This document shows, piece after piece, positions 1-8,640 of a stretch of DNA of 49,558 bases. The notes under the pieces are model-generated. The model ran no database searches and was not told the origin of the DNA. It worked only from the letters and a program-made list of their open reading frames with translations. Made by a program: the position numbers and the translations under genes. Source of the stretch: Wenzhouxiangella sp. (lineage in GTDB: Bacteria > Pseudomonadota > Gammaproteobacteria > Xanthomonadales > Wenzhouxiangellaceae); NCBI GenBank assembly GCA_007131235.1, contig SLQY01000263.1:1-49558 (forward strand). Direction: 5' to 3'. Within the stretch, counting starts at the first letter, position 1; each line of letters starts with the position of its first letter.

Positions 1-3000
1 ATGGTGCGCTTCAAGTTGTTCAAGCACGGCCGCCCCATTCTCTTGAGCGACGTTCTGCCGATGCTTGAAAACCTGGGAATGAAGATAGTCTCGGAGCGCC
101 CCTACGAGCTGAAGCTGGCTGATGGCCACCGCATATGGATTCAGGATTTCGATATGCGCCTGCCGGAAGGGCAGGATCTGCGCCTGGAGTTGATTCGAGA
201 AAAATTCCAGACTGCGTTCGAGCAAACCTGGCGTCAGCGCTGCGAGAACGACGGGTTCAATCGCCTGGTGCTGCGCGCTCACCTGGACTGGCGCCAGGTC
301 ACGATGCTGCGGGCCTGCTGCAAGTACCTGCTGCAGACCGGTATTCCATTCTCGCAAAGCTACATGGAGCAGACACTGTCGGCCTGGCCGCTGGTGGCGC
401 GATTGCTGGTGGAGTATTTCGAGGCTCGTTTTGACCCCGCCCGCGCCGAGGCCGGCAAGCCTCAGCGACAGGCCGCGCGCAAGGCGCTGGAGGCTCAATG
501 CCGGGAACTGGCCGACGCCTACGACGATGAGGTCCTGGTCGAGCTGCTTGACGAGCTTTTGAAGCAGCGTGAGCTTCCCGCCAGTGAAACCGACATCATG
601 GTCGTGCGTAAAACCATCCTGCGCGCCATTGACAGTGTATCTTCCGCCGACCAGGATCGTATCCTGCGCGGCTTCTACGACCTGGTGCGGTCCATGCTCA
701 GGACCAACATGTACCAGCAGGATGATCGTGGCGAGTTTCGCGAGTACGTCAGTTTCAAACTTGATTCATCCATAGTGCCCGATCTGCCGCCGCCACGACC
801 CTTTCGCGAAATCTGGGTTTACTCGCCGCGGGTGGAGGGCATCCACCTGCGCGGCGGCAAGGTTGCCCGTGGTGGCCTGCGCTGGTCTGATCGACGCGAA
901 GACTTTCGGACCGAGGTACTCGGCCTGCTGCGCGCTCAGAACGTCAAGAACACGATGATCGTTCCGGTCGGCGCCAAGGGTGGCTTCGTGGTCAAGCAGC
1001 CGCCCGAGGACGAGGGCCGCGACAAGCTCATGGCCGAAGTCGTTTATTGCTACCGTTGCTTCATCAGCGGCCTGTTGGATATCACCGATAACCTCGATGG
1101 CGATGACGTGGTGCCGCCATTGCAGGTATTGCGCGCCGATGATGAAGATGACCCGTATCTGGTGGTGGCGGCCGACAAGGGTACGGCCACGTTTTCCGAT
1201 ATCGCCAACGCCATTTCGACCGAGCACGGTTTCTGGCTTGACGATGCCTTCGCCTCCGGTGGCTCAAATGGCTACGATCACAAGAAGATGGGTATTACGG
1301 CCAAGGGTGCCTGGGAGTCGGTAAAGCGTCATTTTCGCGAGTTGGGGCTGAACACCCAGGCCGAGGACTTCAGCGTTGTCGGCATCGGTGACATGGCCGG
1401 TGACGTGTTCGGCAATGGCATGTTGCTTTCCGAGCACATCCAGCTGAAGGCTGCTTTCAACCACATGCATATTTTTCTCGACCCGGCACCGGATGCAGCA
1501 ACAAGCTTCGCCGAGCGCAAGCGCCTGTTCGAGTTGCCGCGTTCGACCTGGGCCGATTACGACAAAAGCCTGATTTCGTCAGGAGGCGGGGTCTTTTCGC
1601 GCCAGGCCAAAACCATCCCACTTTCACCCCAGGTGCGCGACTGGCTGGGCGTGGAGGCCGACAGCCTGGCGCCACACGAGCTGATTCGCGAGTTGCTGAA
1701 GGCACCTGTCGATCTGCTCTGGAACGGCGGCATTGGTACCTATGTCAAGGGTGCCAGCGAAAGCCACGCCGACGTAGGCGATCTGGCCAACAACCTGGTG
1801 CGGGTCAACGGTGCCGAGTTGCGTTGTCGAGTGATCGGAGAGGGTGGCAACCTCGGCTTGACCCAGCGAGGCAGAATCGAATTTGCCCTCAAGGGCGGAC
1901 GGATCAATACCGATTTCATCGACAACTCCGCCGGTGTCGACTGTTCCGACCACGAGGTCAACATCAAGATTTTGCTCAACCAGGCCGTCGAGGGCGGACA
2001 AATCGACGTGCCAGGGCGAAATCAGTTGCTCAAGGAGATGACCGACGAAGTATCGGAGCTCGTTTTGCGCAGCAACTACTTGCAGACCCAGGCGCTAAGC
2101 ATGATGGAGAATCTGACCAGTGGCCGACTTGGTTCGGAAGCGCATTTCATCGCCATGCTGGAACGCCAGGGTGTGATTGATCGCGACCTGGAACAATTGC
2201 CTGACGAGGAAACCTTGCGTGAGCGTGTCGCTCGCGGCCAGGGCTTGACCCGGCCCGAGCTGTCGCTGCTGCTGTCGTATGCCAAGATTACGCTGTACCA
2301 GGAGCTGCTCGGGTCCGATGTTCCTGAGGATCCTTACCTGTCGCGAGAACTCGAGGACTACTTCCCAACACCGCTGCGCAAGCGGTTTGGTGAACTCATG
2401 CCCGAGCATCGACTGTGGCGCGAGATCATTGCCACCCGGGTGACTAATTCCATCGTCAATCGCATGGGCGCTCACTTCGCAATGCGTATCCGGGAAGACA
2501 CCGGTGCCAATTCGGCGACCATGGCCAAGGCCTATACGGTGGCACGGGAAATTTTCAGTGCCCGGGACTTCTGGCGCGACGTCGAAGCGCTCGACAACCA
2601 GGTACCGGCCGAGCTCCAGACCGAGGCGATCCTGGAAATGTGGAATCTCCTGCGCCAGGTCACGCGACGCTTGATTACCTTGCCAGGCGGCCATGGCATC
2701 GATATTTCCAGCAAGGTGCAGCGTTTCCAGCCAGGTATCGAGGAATACAAGCAATGCCTGGAGAATGTGCTTGGCGAGGAGCTGCGAGAGCGCCTGGATG
2801 AACGCGCCAGCGAGCTGCTCGATGTTGGCTTTCCCGACACACTGGCGCGCCAGATTGCCGCTTTGCGCTACCTGCATTCGGCCCTGGATATCGTCGACGA
2901 AGCACGGTCGAATGAAATGTCAGTCGAGCAGGTCGCCCGGATTTACTTCGAGCTGCTTGATCGCCTGTGCCTGAAGTGGTTGCGGGCGCAGGTGGAAAGC

Positions 3001-3267
3001 CTCCCGGTTGAGCGCCAATGGCATGCCCATGCCCGCGGGAACCTGCGCGATGAGCTCTATAGTTACCATCGCCAGCTGGTCCGCCGCGTGTTGATTGAAA
3101 CCGGGGAAGAACCGGAGCCGGTGGCTGTCTGGTTCCAGCGCTACAGCGCTGAATCCGGCCGGGTATCGGTGATGCTTGAAGAAATGCGCAACACCAGCGC
3201 TGCTGACTATCCGTCGATGCAGGTTGCCATCAAGGGCCTGGGTCAGCTTCTGAACGCCACTGCCTGA
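1..3267 (+). CDS. gdhB: NAD-specific glutamate dehydrogenase, large type, 5' end cut by window
   Basis: Catalyses oxidative deamination of glutamate to 2-oxoglutarate with NAD+, in the cytoplasm. The 1088 residues visible are the catalytic and C-terminal parts of the roughly 1600-residue bacterial NAD-GDH family. The dehydrogenase signature is clear: RGGLRWSDRREDF near residue 290 and PVGAKGGF near 322, followed by a Rossmann-type region (VVGIGDMAGDVFGNGML) and WNGGIGTYVK. The window opens on an ATG codon, but the usual 500 or so N-terminal residues (ACT-like domains) are missing, so the true start lies upstream. The stop codon overlaps the start of the NAD kinase gene by one base (TGATG), so the two are probably translationally coupled. 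The family assignment is firm; the symbol follows Pseudomonas usage. Confidence 0.95.
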   Translation: MVRFKLFKHGRPILLSDVLPMLENLGMKIVSERPYELKLADGHRIWIQDFDMRLPEGQDLRLELIREKFQTAFEQTWRQRCENDGFNRLVLRAHLDWRQVTMLRACCKYLLQTGIPFSQSYMEQTLSAWPLVARLLVEYFEARFDPARAEAGKPQRQAARKALEAQCRELADAYDDEVLVELLDELLKQRELPASETDIMVVRKTILRAIDSVSSADQDRILRGFYDLVRSMLRTNMYQQDDRGEFREYVSFKLDSSIVPDLPPPRPFREIWVYSPRVEGIHLRGGKVARGGLRWSDRREDFRTEVLGLLRAQNVKNTMIVPVGAKGGFVVKQPPEDEGRDKLMAEVVYCYRCFISGLLDITDNLDGDDVVPPLQVLRADDEDDPYLVVAADKGTATFSDIANAISTEHGFWLDDAFASGGSNGYDHKKMGITAKGAWESVKRHFRELGLNTQAEDFSVVGIGDMAGDVFGNGMLLSEHIQLKAAFNHMHIFLDPAPDAATSFAERKRLFELPRSTWADYDKSLISSGGGVFSRQAKTIPLSPQVRDWLGVEADSLAPHELIRELLKAPVDLLWNGGIGTYVKGASESHADVGDLANNLVRVNGAELRCRVIGEGGNLGLTQRGRIEFALKGGRINTDFIDNSAGVDCSDHEVNIKILLNQAVEGGQIDVPGRNQLLKEMTDEVSELVLRSNYLQTQALSMMENLTSGRLGSEAHFIAMLERQGVIDRDLEQLPDEETLRERVARGQGLTRPELSLLLSYAKITLYQELLGSDVPEDPYLSRELEDYFPTPLRKRFGELMPEHRLWREIIATRVTNSIVNRMGAHFAMRIREDTGANSATMAKAYTVAREIFSARDFWRDVEALDNQVPAELQTEAILEMWNLLRQVTRRLITLPGGHGIDISSKVQRFQPGIEEYKQCLENVLGEELRERLDERASELLDVGFPDTLARQIAALRYLHSALDIVDEARSNEMSVEQVARIYFELLDRLCLKWLRAQVESLPVERQWHAHARGNLRDELYSYHRQLVRRVLIETGEEPEPVAVWFQRYSAESGRVSVMLEEMRNTSAADYPSMQVAIKGLGQLLNATA

Positions 3268-4037
3268 TGTCATCAACCCCCGCCATGGCTTTTCTTGCCA
3301 GTGACCATCCCGGTTCGGCGTCTGCCCTGGCGGATCTTGAACAGCGCTATGGCCGCGTTTCTCCACGCCACGCCGATGTGTTGGTGGTGCTCGGTGGTGA
3401 TGGCTTCATGCTGCACATCCTGCATGAACATGCTGACCTGGGCTTGCCGGTTTTCGGTATGCGTCTCGGGGATGTCGGGTTCTTGATGAACCGCTACGAA
3501 CCCGACGCGTTGACCGAGCGGGTGCAGGCCGCCCGCCGGGTCGAGCTCAACCCACTCAGGATGACCGCTGGCGACCTGGACGGGCACGAGCACGCAGCCG
3601 TGGCCATCAACGAGGTCTCTCTTCTTCGTCAGACCAACCAGGCAGCGCACCTGAAGATCCTGGTCAACGACCGCGAGCGCGTCGAGAAGCTGGTGGCCGA
3701 TGGGGCACTGGTGGCAACCGCGGCCGGATCGACGGCCTACAATCTATCGGCTCACGGCCCGATCCTTCCGCTGGGCACCGAGGCCGTCGTACTGACTCCG
3801 ATCAGCCCGTTCCGGCCGCGCCGCTGGCAAGGGGCCATTCTTCCGGCCAGCGCGGTGGTAAGGTTCGAGGTGCTGCAACCCGAGCGTCGTCCGGTCAGTG
3901 CAACGGCCGACTACGATGAATTTCGCAACGTGGCCTGGGTTGAAGTGCGTCAACATGAAGAGATCCGCCATCGGTTATTGTTTGATCCCGAGCATTCGCT
4001 GGAAGAGCGGATATTGAACGAGCAGTTTTTGTCTTGA
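3267..4037 (+). CDS. nadK: NAD kinase, short form
   Basis: Phosphorylates NAD+ to NADP+ using ATP. The 256-residue protein has the diagnostic GGDGFML at residues 43-49, NEVSLLRQ at 115-122 and GSTAYNLSAHGPI at 154-166. The last normally reads SAGGPI, so one glycine is replaced by histidine. At about 256 residues, and with an N terminus reading AFLASDHPGSASALADL, it looks more like the short alphaproteobacterial NAD kinases than the roughly 290-residue enterobacterial type. The ATG overlaps the glutamate dehydrogenase stop by one base, with no separate promoter space. This places an NADP-forming enzyme in the transcript of an NAD-consuming dehydrogenase. A second NAD kinase elsewhere in the genome cannot be excluded. 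Confidence 0.93.
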   Translation: MSSTPAMAFLASDHPGSASALADLEQRYGRVSPRHADVLVVLGGDGFMLHILHEHADLGLPVFGMRLGDVGFLMNRYEPDALTERVQAARRVELNPLRMTAGDLDGHEHAAVAINEVSLLRQTNQAAHLKILVNDRERVEKLVADGALVATAAGSTAYNLSAHGPILPLGTEAVVLTPISPFRPRRWQGAILPASAVVRFEVLQPERRPVSATADYDEFRNVAWVEVRQHEEIRHRLLFDPEHSLEERILNEQFLS

Positions 4038-4060
4038 AAGCAGGAACAAGGCGCAAGGAG

Positions 4061-4158
4061 CAAGGCTCAAGGCTCAAGGAGCAAGGAGCAAGGAGCAAGG
4101 AGCAAGGAGCAAGGAGCAAGGAGTGCGGTTTTCCTTGCTCCTTGAGCCTTGAGCCTTG
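4061..4158. repeat. Heptamer tandem repeat flanked by 27-bp inverted arms
   Basis: Six perfect head-to-tail copies of GCAAGGA lie at 4081-4122. They belong to a larger structure: bases 4061-4087 are the exact reverse complement of 4132-4158, so transcripts could form a 27-bp stem. The arms are themselves built from variants (CAAGGCT, CAAGGAG). The structure sits between nadK and the 5'-nucleotidase gene, on the same strand, ending about 20 bases before the nucleotidase ATG. No spacers or transposase are associated. Confidence 0.9.
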
Positions 4159-4179
4159 AGCCTTGATCCTAACGAACGA

Positions 4180-5097
4180 ATGAATGAAATGAATAACCAA
4201 GACGCCAGCCTCGGCCCCCTGATGATCGGGATTTCTTCCCGAGCACTGTTCGATCTCGACGCCAGTCACAAGGTGTTCGAGGAGGGTGGGCTGGAGGCCT
4301 ACATGGACTACCAGCGCCAGCGCGAAGACGAGGTGCTGCAGCCCGGTGTGGCCTACAACCTGGCCCAGAAGCTGCTGGCGCTCAACAACGACGGCATGGA
4401 TCACCCCGGTGTTGAAGTCATCCTGATGTCACGCAACAGCGCCGACACGGGCCTGCGGATATTCAATTCGATCGAGCATTACGGGCTGGACGTGCAGCGT
4501 GCCGTTTTCACCAATGGTGCCAGTCCCTCGCAGTACATTGAACCGGCCGGGGTTCAGCTGTTTCTGTCGGCCAATGATGATGATGTGCGCCGGGTGCTGA
4601 TGGCAGGTTATGCCGCGGCAACGATCCTGCCGTCGGCGACCCGCGAAAACCGATCGGGGCAGCTGCGCCTGGCTTTTGATGGTGATGCCGTGATTTTTTC
4701 CGACGAGGCCGAGAGAGTCTACAAGGAACAAGGTTTGGCTGCCTTCTCCGACAGCGAGAAAAAGTCGGCTTCCCGGCCTTTGGCAGCCGGCCCGTTCAAG
4801 CGTGTGCTCGAAGGCATCCAACGCATTCAATCTGCCTACCCGCTGGAAGAAAACCCGATTCGCACTGCGCTGATCACGGCTCGCTCTGCGCCTGCCCACA
4901 AGCGGGTTATTCTGACGCTCAGGGCCTGGGGCATCCGGGTTGACGAAGCGCTGTTTCTCGGCGGGCGCAGCAAGGCACCATTCCTGCGCGCCTTTGGTGC
5001 CGATATCTTCTTCGATGATCAGCAGATGCACTGTTCGACGGCCAGCCAGGAAGTGGCGACCGGCCATGTGCCGCACGGGGTGGCGAATGAGCGGTGA
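4180..5097 (+). CDS. 5'-nucleotidase family protein (NT5C-like, PF06189 type)
   Basis: Predicted cytosolic nucleotidase that dephosphorylates nucleoside 5'-monophosphates. The sequence matches the bacterial relatives of cytosolic 5'-nucleotidase I end to end: IGISSRALFDLD near the N terminus, VEVILMSRNSADTG, FTNGASPSQYI, a mid-protein LPSATRENRSGQLRLAFDGD segment, IRTALITARSAPAHKR, and a closing IFFDDQ. Length, about 305 residues, is normal. The start is uncertain: ATG at 4180 (MNEMNNQD) and ATG at 4189 are both possible, and neither has a strong ribosome site. A TTG at 4156 lies inside the upstream inverted repeat and is unlikely. The repeat hairpin immediately upstream could affect expression. 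The substrate cannot be told from sequence. Confidence 0.85.
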   Translation: MNEMNNQDASLGPLMIGISSRALFDLDASHKVFEEGGLEAYMDYQRQREDEVLQPGVAYNLAQKLLALNNDGMDHPGVEVILMSRNSADTGLRIFNSIEHYGLDVQRAVFTNGASPSQYIEPAGVQLFLSANDDDVRRVLMAGYAAATILPSATRENRSGQLRLAFDGDAVIFSDEAERVYKEQGLAAFSDSEKKSASRPLAAGPFKRVLEGIQRIQSAYPLEENPIRTALITARSAPAHKRVILTLRAWGIRVDEALFLGGRSKAPFLRAFGADIFFDDQQMHCSTASQEVATGHVPHGVANER

Positions 5098-5134
5098 GAG
5101 GGAAGAGGGAAGAGGATGCTGGGGAGCGAGCGGG

Positions 5135-5165
5135 TTGGTTTTGTTTCTTGTTGGTCGACTAAAAT
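5135..5165 (+). promoter_or_regulatory. Possible sigma-70-like promoter for the amidohydrolase gene
   Basis: TTGGTT at 5135-5140 and TAAAAT at 5160-5165 are separated by 19 bases, longer than ideal, about 33 bases before the ATG at 5198. The sequence just upstream (5098-5118) is a purine run of GAGGGAA-like units. Confidence 0.3.
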
Positions 5166-5197
5166 TCAAGTGATAACGTGATGGAAAACGCAAGCAT

Positions 5198-8100
5198 ATG
5201 AAAAATAAAGGTATCGGGGTAGTCTCTCTGCTTTTTGCGCTGGCTCTTGCATGCGCGTCCGCTCTGGCCGATGAACAAGCGGAAGCGGGCAATGGCAACG
5301 ATGAAAGCGCAGACAATGGTGACTGGTCGGTGCTGGAACCGCCGGGTGAGTGGCAGTCGGTCAGTATCGATACGCGCTCCTTTACCTGGTCGGATGTCGA
5401 TGTCAGTCCGGATGGCCAGACCCTGATCTTCCACACCCTGGGTGACATCTACCGTGTCTCCATTGACGGCGGCGAGGCCGAGGCGCTGACCGATGATATC
5501 GCCTGGAATTTCCAGCCCCGCTTCAGCCCGGACGGGCGCCATATCGCGTTCATTTCTGATCGTGCCGGGGCCGAGAATATCTGGATCATGGACGCTGACG
5601 GCAACCACCTGGTCCAGGTCAGCGACGAGCGCGAGCACCTGCTGCACAATCCGGCCTGGTCGCCGGATGGTGACTACATCGCCGCGCGCAAGGGCTATGT
5701 GTCGCGCAGGTCCATTCCGGCCGGCTCGATCTGGATGTACCACCGCGGTGGTGGCGGCGGCGTTGAGCTGGTCGAACGTCTGCATGGTCAGCAGTCGCAG
5801 AAAAACATTGCCGAGCCGTACTTTTCACCGGACGGTGAGTACCTGTATTTCAGCCAGGACGTCACCTCGGGCTCGGTCTGGGAGTACAACCGCGACGCCA
5901 ACCGCGGTATCTTCGCGGTGCGCCGCCTGAATCTGAATACTGGCCAGACCGATACCGTGGCCGGTGGCCCCGGCGGTGCCATCCGACCGGTACTGTCGCC
6001 GGACGGCAAGCAGCTGGCCTTTGTGCGCCGCAACCCCACCGAGCTGTCGTCGCGGCTGATGGTGCGCGATTTGCAGTCAGGCATCGAGCGCACCCTGTTT
6101 GAAGGACTGGATCGCGACAAGCAAGAGACCTCGGGAGACATGGGCAATTACCCGGCGTTTGCCTGGCACCCGGAGGGCCAGGCGATCGTGATCTGGGCCC
6201 AGGGTGGTTTCCATCGTGTCGGCCTGGATGGTTCGCACCGGGAAATTCCGGTGCATGTGCGTGCCGAGAAACAGGTGCATCCGGCGCTCAGACGACAGAT
6301 CGAGGTCGCGCCGGATACGTTCCCGGTGCGCATGGCGCGCTGGACCCAGCAGAGCCCGGATGGCCGCCATGCCATTTACCAGGCCCTGGGCTATCTGTGG
6401 CTGCATGATCTTGAGCGCGACAGCCACCGTCGCCTGACCAGCCAGACCGAACATTGGGAGTTCTACCCCAGCTTCTCACCGGACAGCCGCTGGGTGGTCT
6501 ACACCACTTTCGAAGACGAGGCGCTTGGGTCGGTCCGCATCCATCCTGTGGGTCGCGGACGTGGCCGCGTGCTGAGCACCGAGCCGGGTTACTACCTGGA
6601 GCCGTCGTTCTCGCCCGATGCTCGCCAGGTCGTCTACCGGCGCACCAGCGGCGGCTTCCTGTCCTCGCCGGCCTGGTCTGATCGCACCGGCCTGTATCGC
6701 GTCGCCGTCGACGGCGGCGAGCCCGTTCTGATTACCGAGCGCGGTGCCAGCCCGCAGTTTACCGGTGATGGCCAGCGCATCCTGTTCAGCCAGCGCGATG
6801 GCAACCAGCTGTTGCTCAACAGCGTCAATCTTGACGGACACGATCAGCGCGAGCACCTGGTGGGCGACTGGATTACCGAGTACAAGCTCTCTCCGGACGG
6901 TCGCTGGGTGGCCTTTACCGAGCACTACAACGCCTATGTCGCGCCGTTTTTTGCCGCCGGCAAGCCGGTCAGCCTGGGCGCCAACAGCCGCGCTTTCCCG
7001 GTCCGCCAGGTCTCGGCGCGGGCCGGTGACAATCTGCATTTCACGGCCGACAGCCAGACTCTGGCCTGGTCACACGGGGCCACCTTGTACACGCGTTCGC
7101 TCAGCGATGCCTTTGCCTTTCTCGACGGCGCACCGGATGAACTGCCGGAGCCCGTGACGGAAGGCCGCAACCTGTCCATCGAGCTTGAGTCGGATCGGCA
7201 TGATGGTCGTATTGCCCTGGTCGGTGCTCGCGTCGTGACCATGCGCAACGCCGCCGAGGAACAGGAAGTGATCGAAAACGGTGTGATCCTGGTGGAGGGC
7301 CACCGCATTGTCGCGGTGGGTGCCACAGACCAGGTCGAGATTCCGTCGGGTTATCGCCAGTTCGACCTGGCGGGCAAGACCGTGCTGCCCGGCCTGGTCG
7401 ACGCCCATGCTCATGGGCCGATGAGCAATCAGCAATTGCAGCCGCAGCAGAACTGGGCCCAGATTGCCAACCTGGCCTTCGGTGTGACCACGGTCCACGA
7501 CCCGTCCAACGACAATGCCGGGATCTTCTCCATGGCCGAGCTGCAGCGTGCCGGCAAGGTCCTGGCCCCGCGCATCTTTTCCACCGGCCGGATTCTCTAT
7601 GGCGCGATCTTCCCGGGTGTGACCGCGCAGATCAACAGCTACGACGATGCCGAGTTCCATGTCCGGCGCCAGATGGAGCTGGGCGCGATCTCGGTCAAGA
7701 GCTACAACTACCTGCGCCGCGATCAGCGCCAACAGGTGCTGGAGGCGGGGCGCAAGCTCGACGTGATGGTGGTGCCCGAGGGGGGTATGCGCCTGGAGCA
7801 GAACCTGAACCAGATTGTCGACGGCCACACCGGCATCGAGCACAGCCTGTCGATTCATACCGCCTACGATGACCTGAAGCAGCTTTGGAGCCAGACCGAG
7901 GTGGTCTGGTCGCCGACCTATGGAGTGGCCTACGGCGGCATGATGGGAGAGGAGTACTGGTATGACCGCACCGAGGTTTGGAAAAACGAGCGTCTGCTCA
8001 ATTTCGTGCCGCGTTCGGTCGTCTTTCCGCGCTCCATCCGCCGACCGACCGCCCCGGACGAGCTCTACAACCATATCGCCGTGGCCGAAATGACCAAGCA

Positions 8101-8533
8101 GATGAATGCGCTGGGGGTGCCCGTGGTTATTGGTGCCCACGGCCAGTTGGCCGGCCTGGCGGCTCACTGGGAGATGTGGATGATGGAGCAGGGCGGGTTC
8201 ACGCCCTGGGAAGCCCTGCGCGGTGCCACCATCGACGGTGCCCGCTATTTCGGCATGGACGGCGATATCGGTTCGATCGAGGTCGGCAAGCTGGCCGACC
8301 TGTTCGTCGTCGACGGTGACGTGCTGGCAAACATCCGCCTGAGCGAAAATGTCACCCACACCATGCTCAACGGCCGCCTGTATGACGCTGCGAACATGAA
8401 CCAGATCGCACCCGATCGCGTCGAGCGCAAACCGTTCTTCTTTGAACAGGAGGGCGGCGACGCCTGGCAGCCGGCTACCATGCAATACTTCCACCAGATG
8501 GGCCACGACCTCGGCTGGCACTGCCGCCACTAA
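5198..8533 (+). CDS. Exported TolB-like beta-propeller / amidohydrolase fusion
   Basis: A 1111-residue protein with a signal peptide (MKNKGIGVVSLLFALALACASALA), so probably periplasmic or exported. Residues about 50-620 hold repeated WD40/PD40-type blades with the recurrent S-P-D-G motif (VSPDGQTLIFHT, FSPDGRHIAFISDR, LSPDGKQLAFVRR). Residues about 665-1080 form a metal-dependent amidohydrolase: LPGLVDAHAHG supplies the HxH metal ligands, ISVKSYNY the candidate carboxylated lysine, and IEHSLSIH and VVIGAHGQ further histidines. It ends with the usual GSIEVGKLADLFVVDGD composite-domain strand. This architecture is widespread in marine proteobacteria and Bacteroidetes, with undefined substrates (peptide-like or cyclic amides suspected). 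It stands alone, followed by a convergent rimO. Confidence 0.9.
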   Translation: MKNKGIGVVSLLFALALACASALADEQAEAGNGNDESADNGDWSVLEPPGEWQSVSIDTRSFTWSDVDVSPDGQTLIFHTLGDIYRVSIDGGEAEALTDDIAWNFQPRFSPDGRHIAFISDRAGAENIWIMDADGNHLVQVSDEREHLLHNPAWSPDGDYIAARKGYVSRRSIPAGSIWMYHRGGGGGVELVERLHGQQSQKNIAEPYFSPDGEYLYFSQDVTSGSVWEYNRDANRGIFAVRRLNLNTGQTDTVAGGPGGAIRPVLSPDGKQLAFVRRNPTELSSRLMVRDLQSGIERTLFEGLDRDKQETSGDMGNYPAFAWHPEGQAIVIWAQGGFHRVGLDGSHREIPVHVRAEKQVHPALRRQIEVAPDTFPVRMARWTQQSPDGRHAIYQALGYLWLHDLERDSHRRLTSQTEHWEFYPSFSPDSRWVVYTTFEDEALGSVRIHPVGRGRGRVLSTEPGYYLEPSFSPDARQVVYRRTSGGFLSSPAWSDRTGLYRVAVDGGEPVLITERGASPQFTGDGQRILFSQRDGNQLLLNSVNLDGHDQREHLVGDWITEYKLSPDGRWVAFTEHYNAYVAPFFAAGKPVSLGANSRAFPVRQVSARAGDNLHFTADSQTLAWSHGATLYTRSLSDAFAFLDGAPDELPEPVTEGRNLSIELESDRHDGRIALVGARVVTMRNAAEEQEVIENGVILVEGHRIVAVGATDQVEIPSGYRQFDLAGKTVLPGLVDAHAHGPMSNQQLQPQQNWAQIANLAFGVTTVHDPSNDNAGIFSMAELQRAGKVLAPRIFSTGRILYGAIFPGVTAQINSYDDAEFHVRRQMELGAISVKSYNYLRRDQRQQVLEAGRKLDVMVVPEGGMRLEQNLNQIVDGHTGIEHSLSIHTAYDDLKQLWSQTEVVWSPTYGVAYGGMMGEEYWYDRTEVWKNERLLNFVPRSVVFPRSIRRPTAPDELYNHIAVAEMTKQMNALGVPVVIGAHGQLAGLAAHWEMWMMEQGGFTPWEALRGATIDGARYFGMDGDIGSIEVGKLADLFVVDGDVLANIRLSENVTHTMLNGRLYDAANMNQIAPDRVERKPFFFEQEGGDAWQPATMQYFHQMGHDLGWHCRH

Positions 8534-8541
8534 GGGATTGG

Positions 8542-8610
8542 AACCACCGAAGACACCGAAAGCACCGAATTGAAAAAAGTTCTTCGGTGTCGTCGGTGCT
8601 TTCGGTGGTT
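8542..8610. repeat. Imperfect inverted repeat made of ACCGAA-type units
   Basis: Left arm 8542-8569 and right arm 8583-8610 are reverse complements at 23 of 28 positions, around an A-rich 13-base loop. Each arm is itself a short tandem array of nine-base units such as ACACCGAAG and GCACCGAAA. It separates the convergent amidohydrolase and rimO genes and could end transcription from both sides, although no T-tract follows either arm. Confidence 0.8.
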
Positions 8611-8640
8611 ACCGGGTTTGTACGTTTCCCGACCCCGGGA

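Noticed and set aside
4081-4122. CRISPR-like array
   Set aside because: The repeats are seven bases long and contiguous with no spacers, and no cas genes are present.
7070-8530. 486-codon minus-strand open frame opposite the amidohydrolase
   Set aside because: The plus strand carries the intact amidohydrolase motifs; the antisense frame shows no domain and no plausible start signal.
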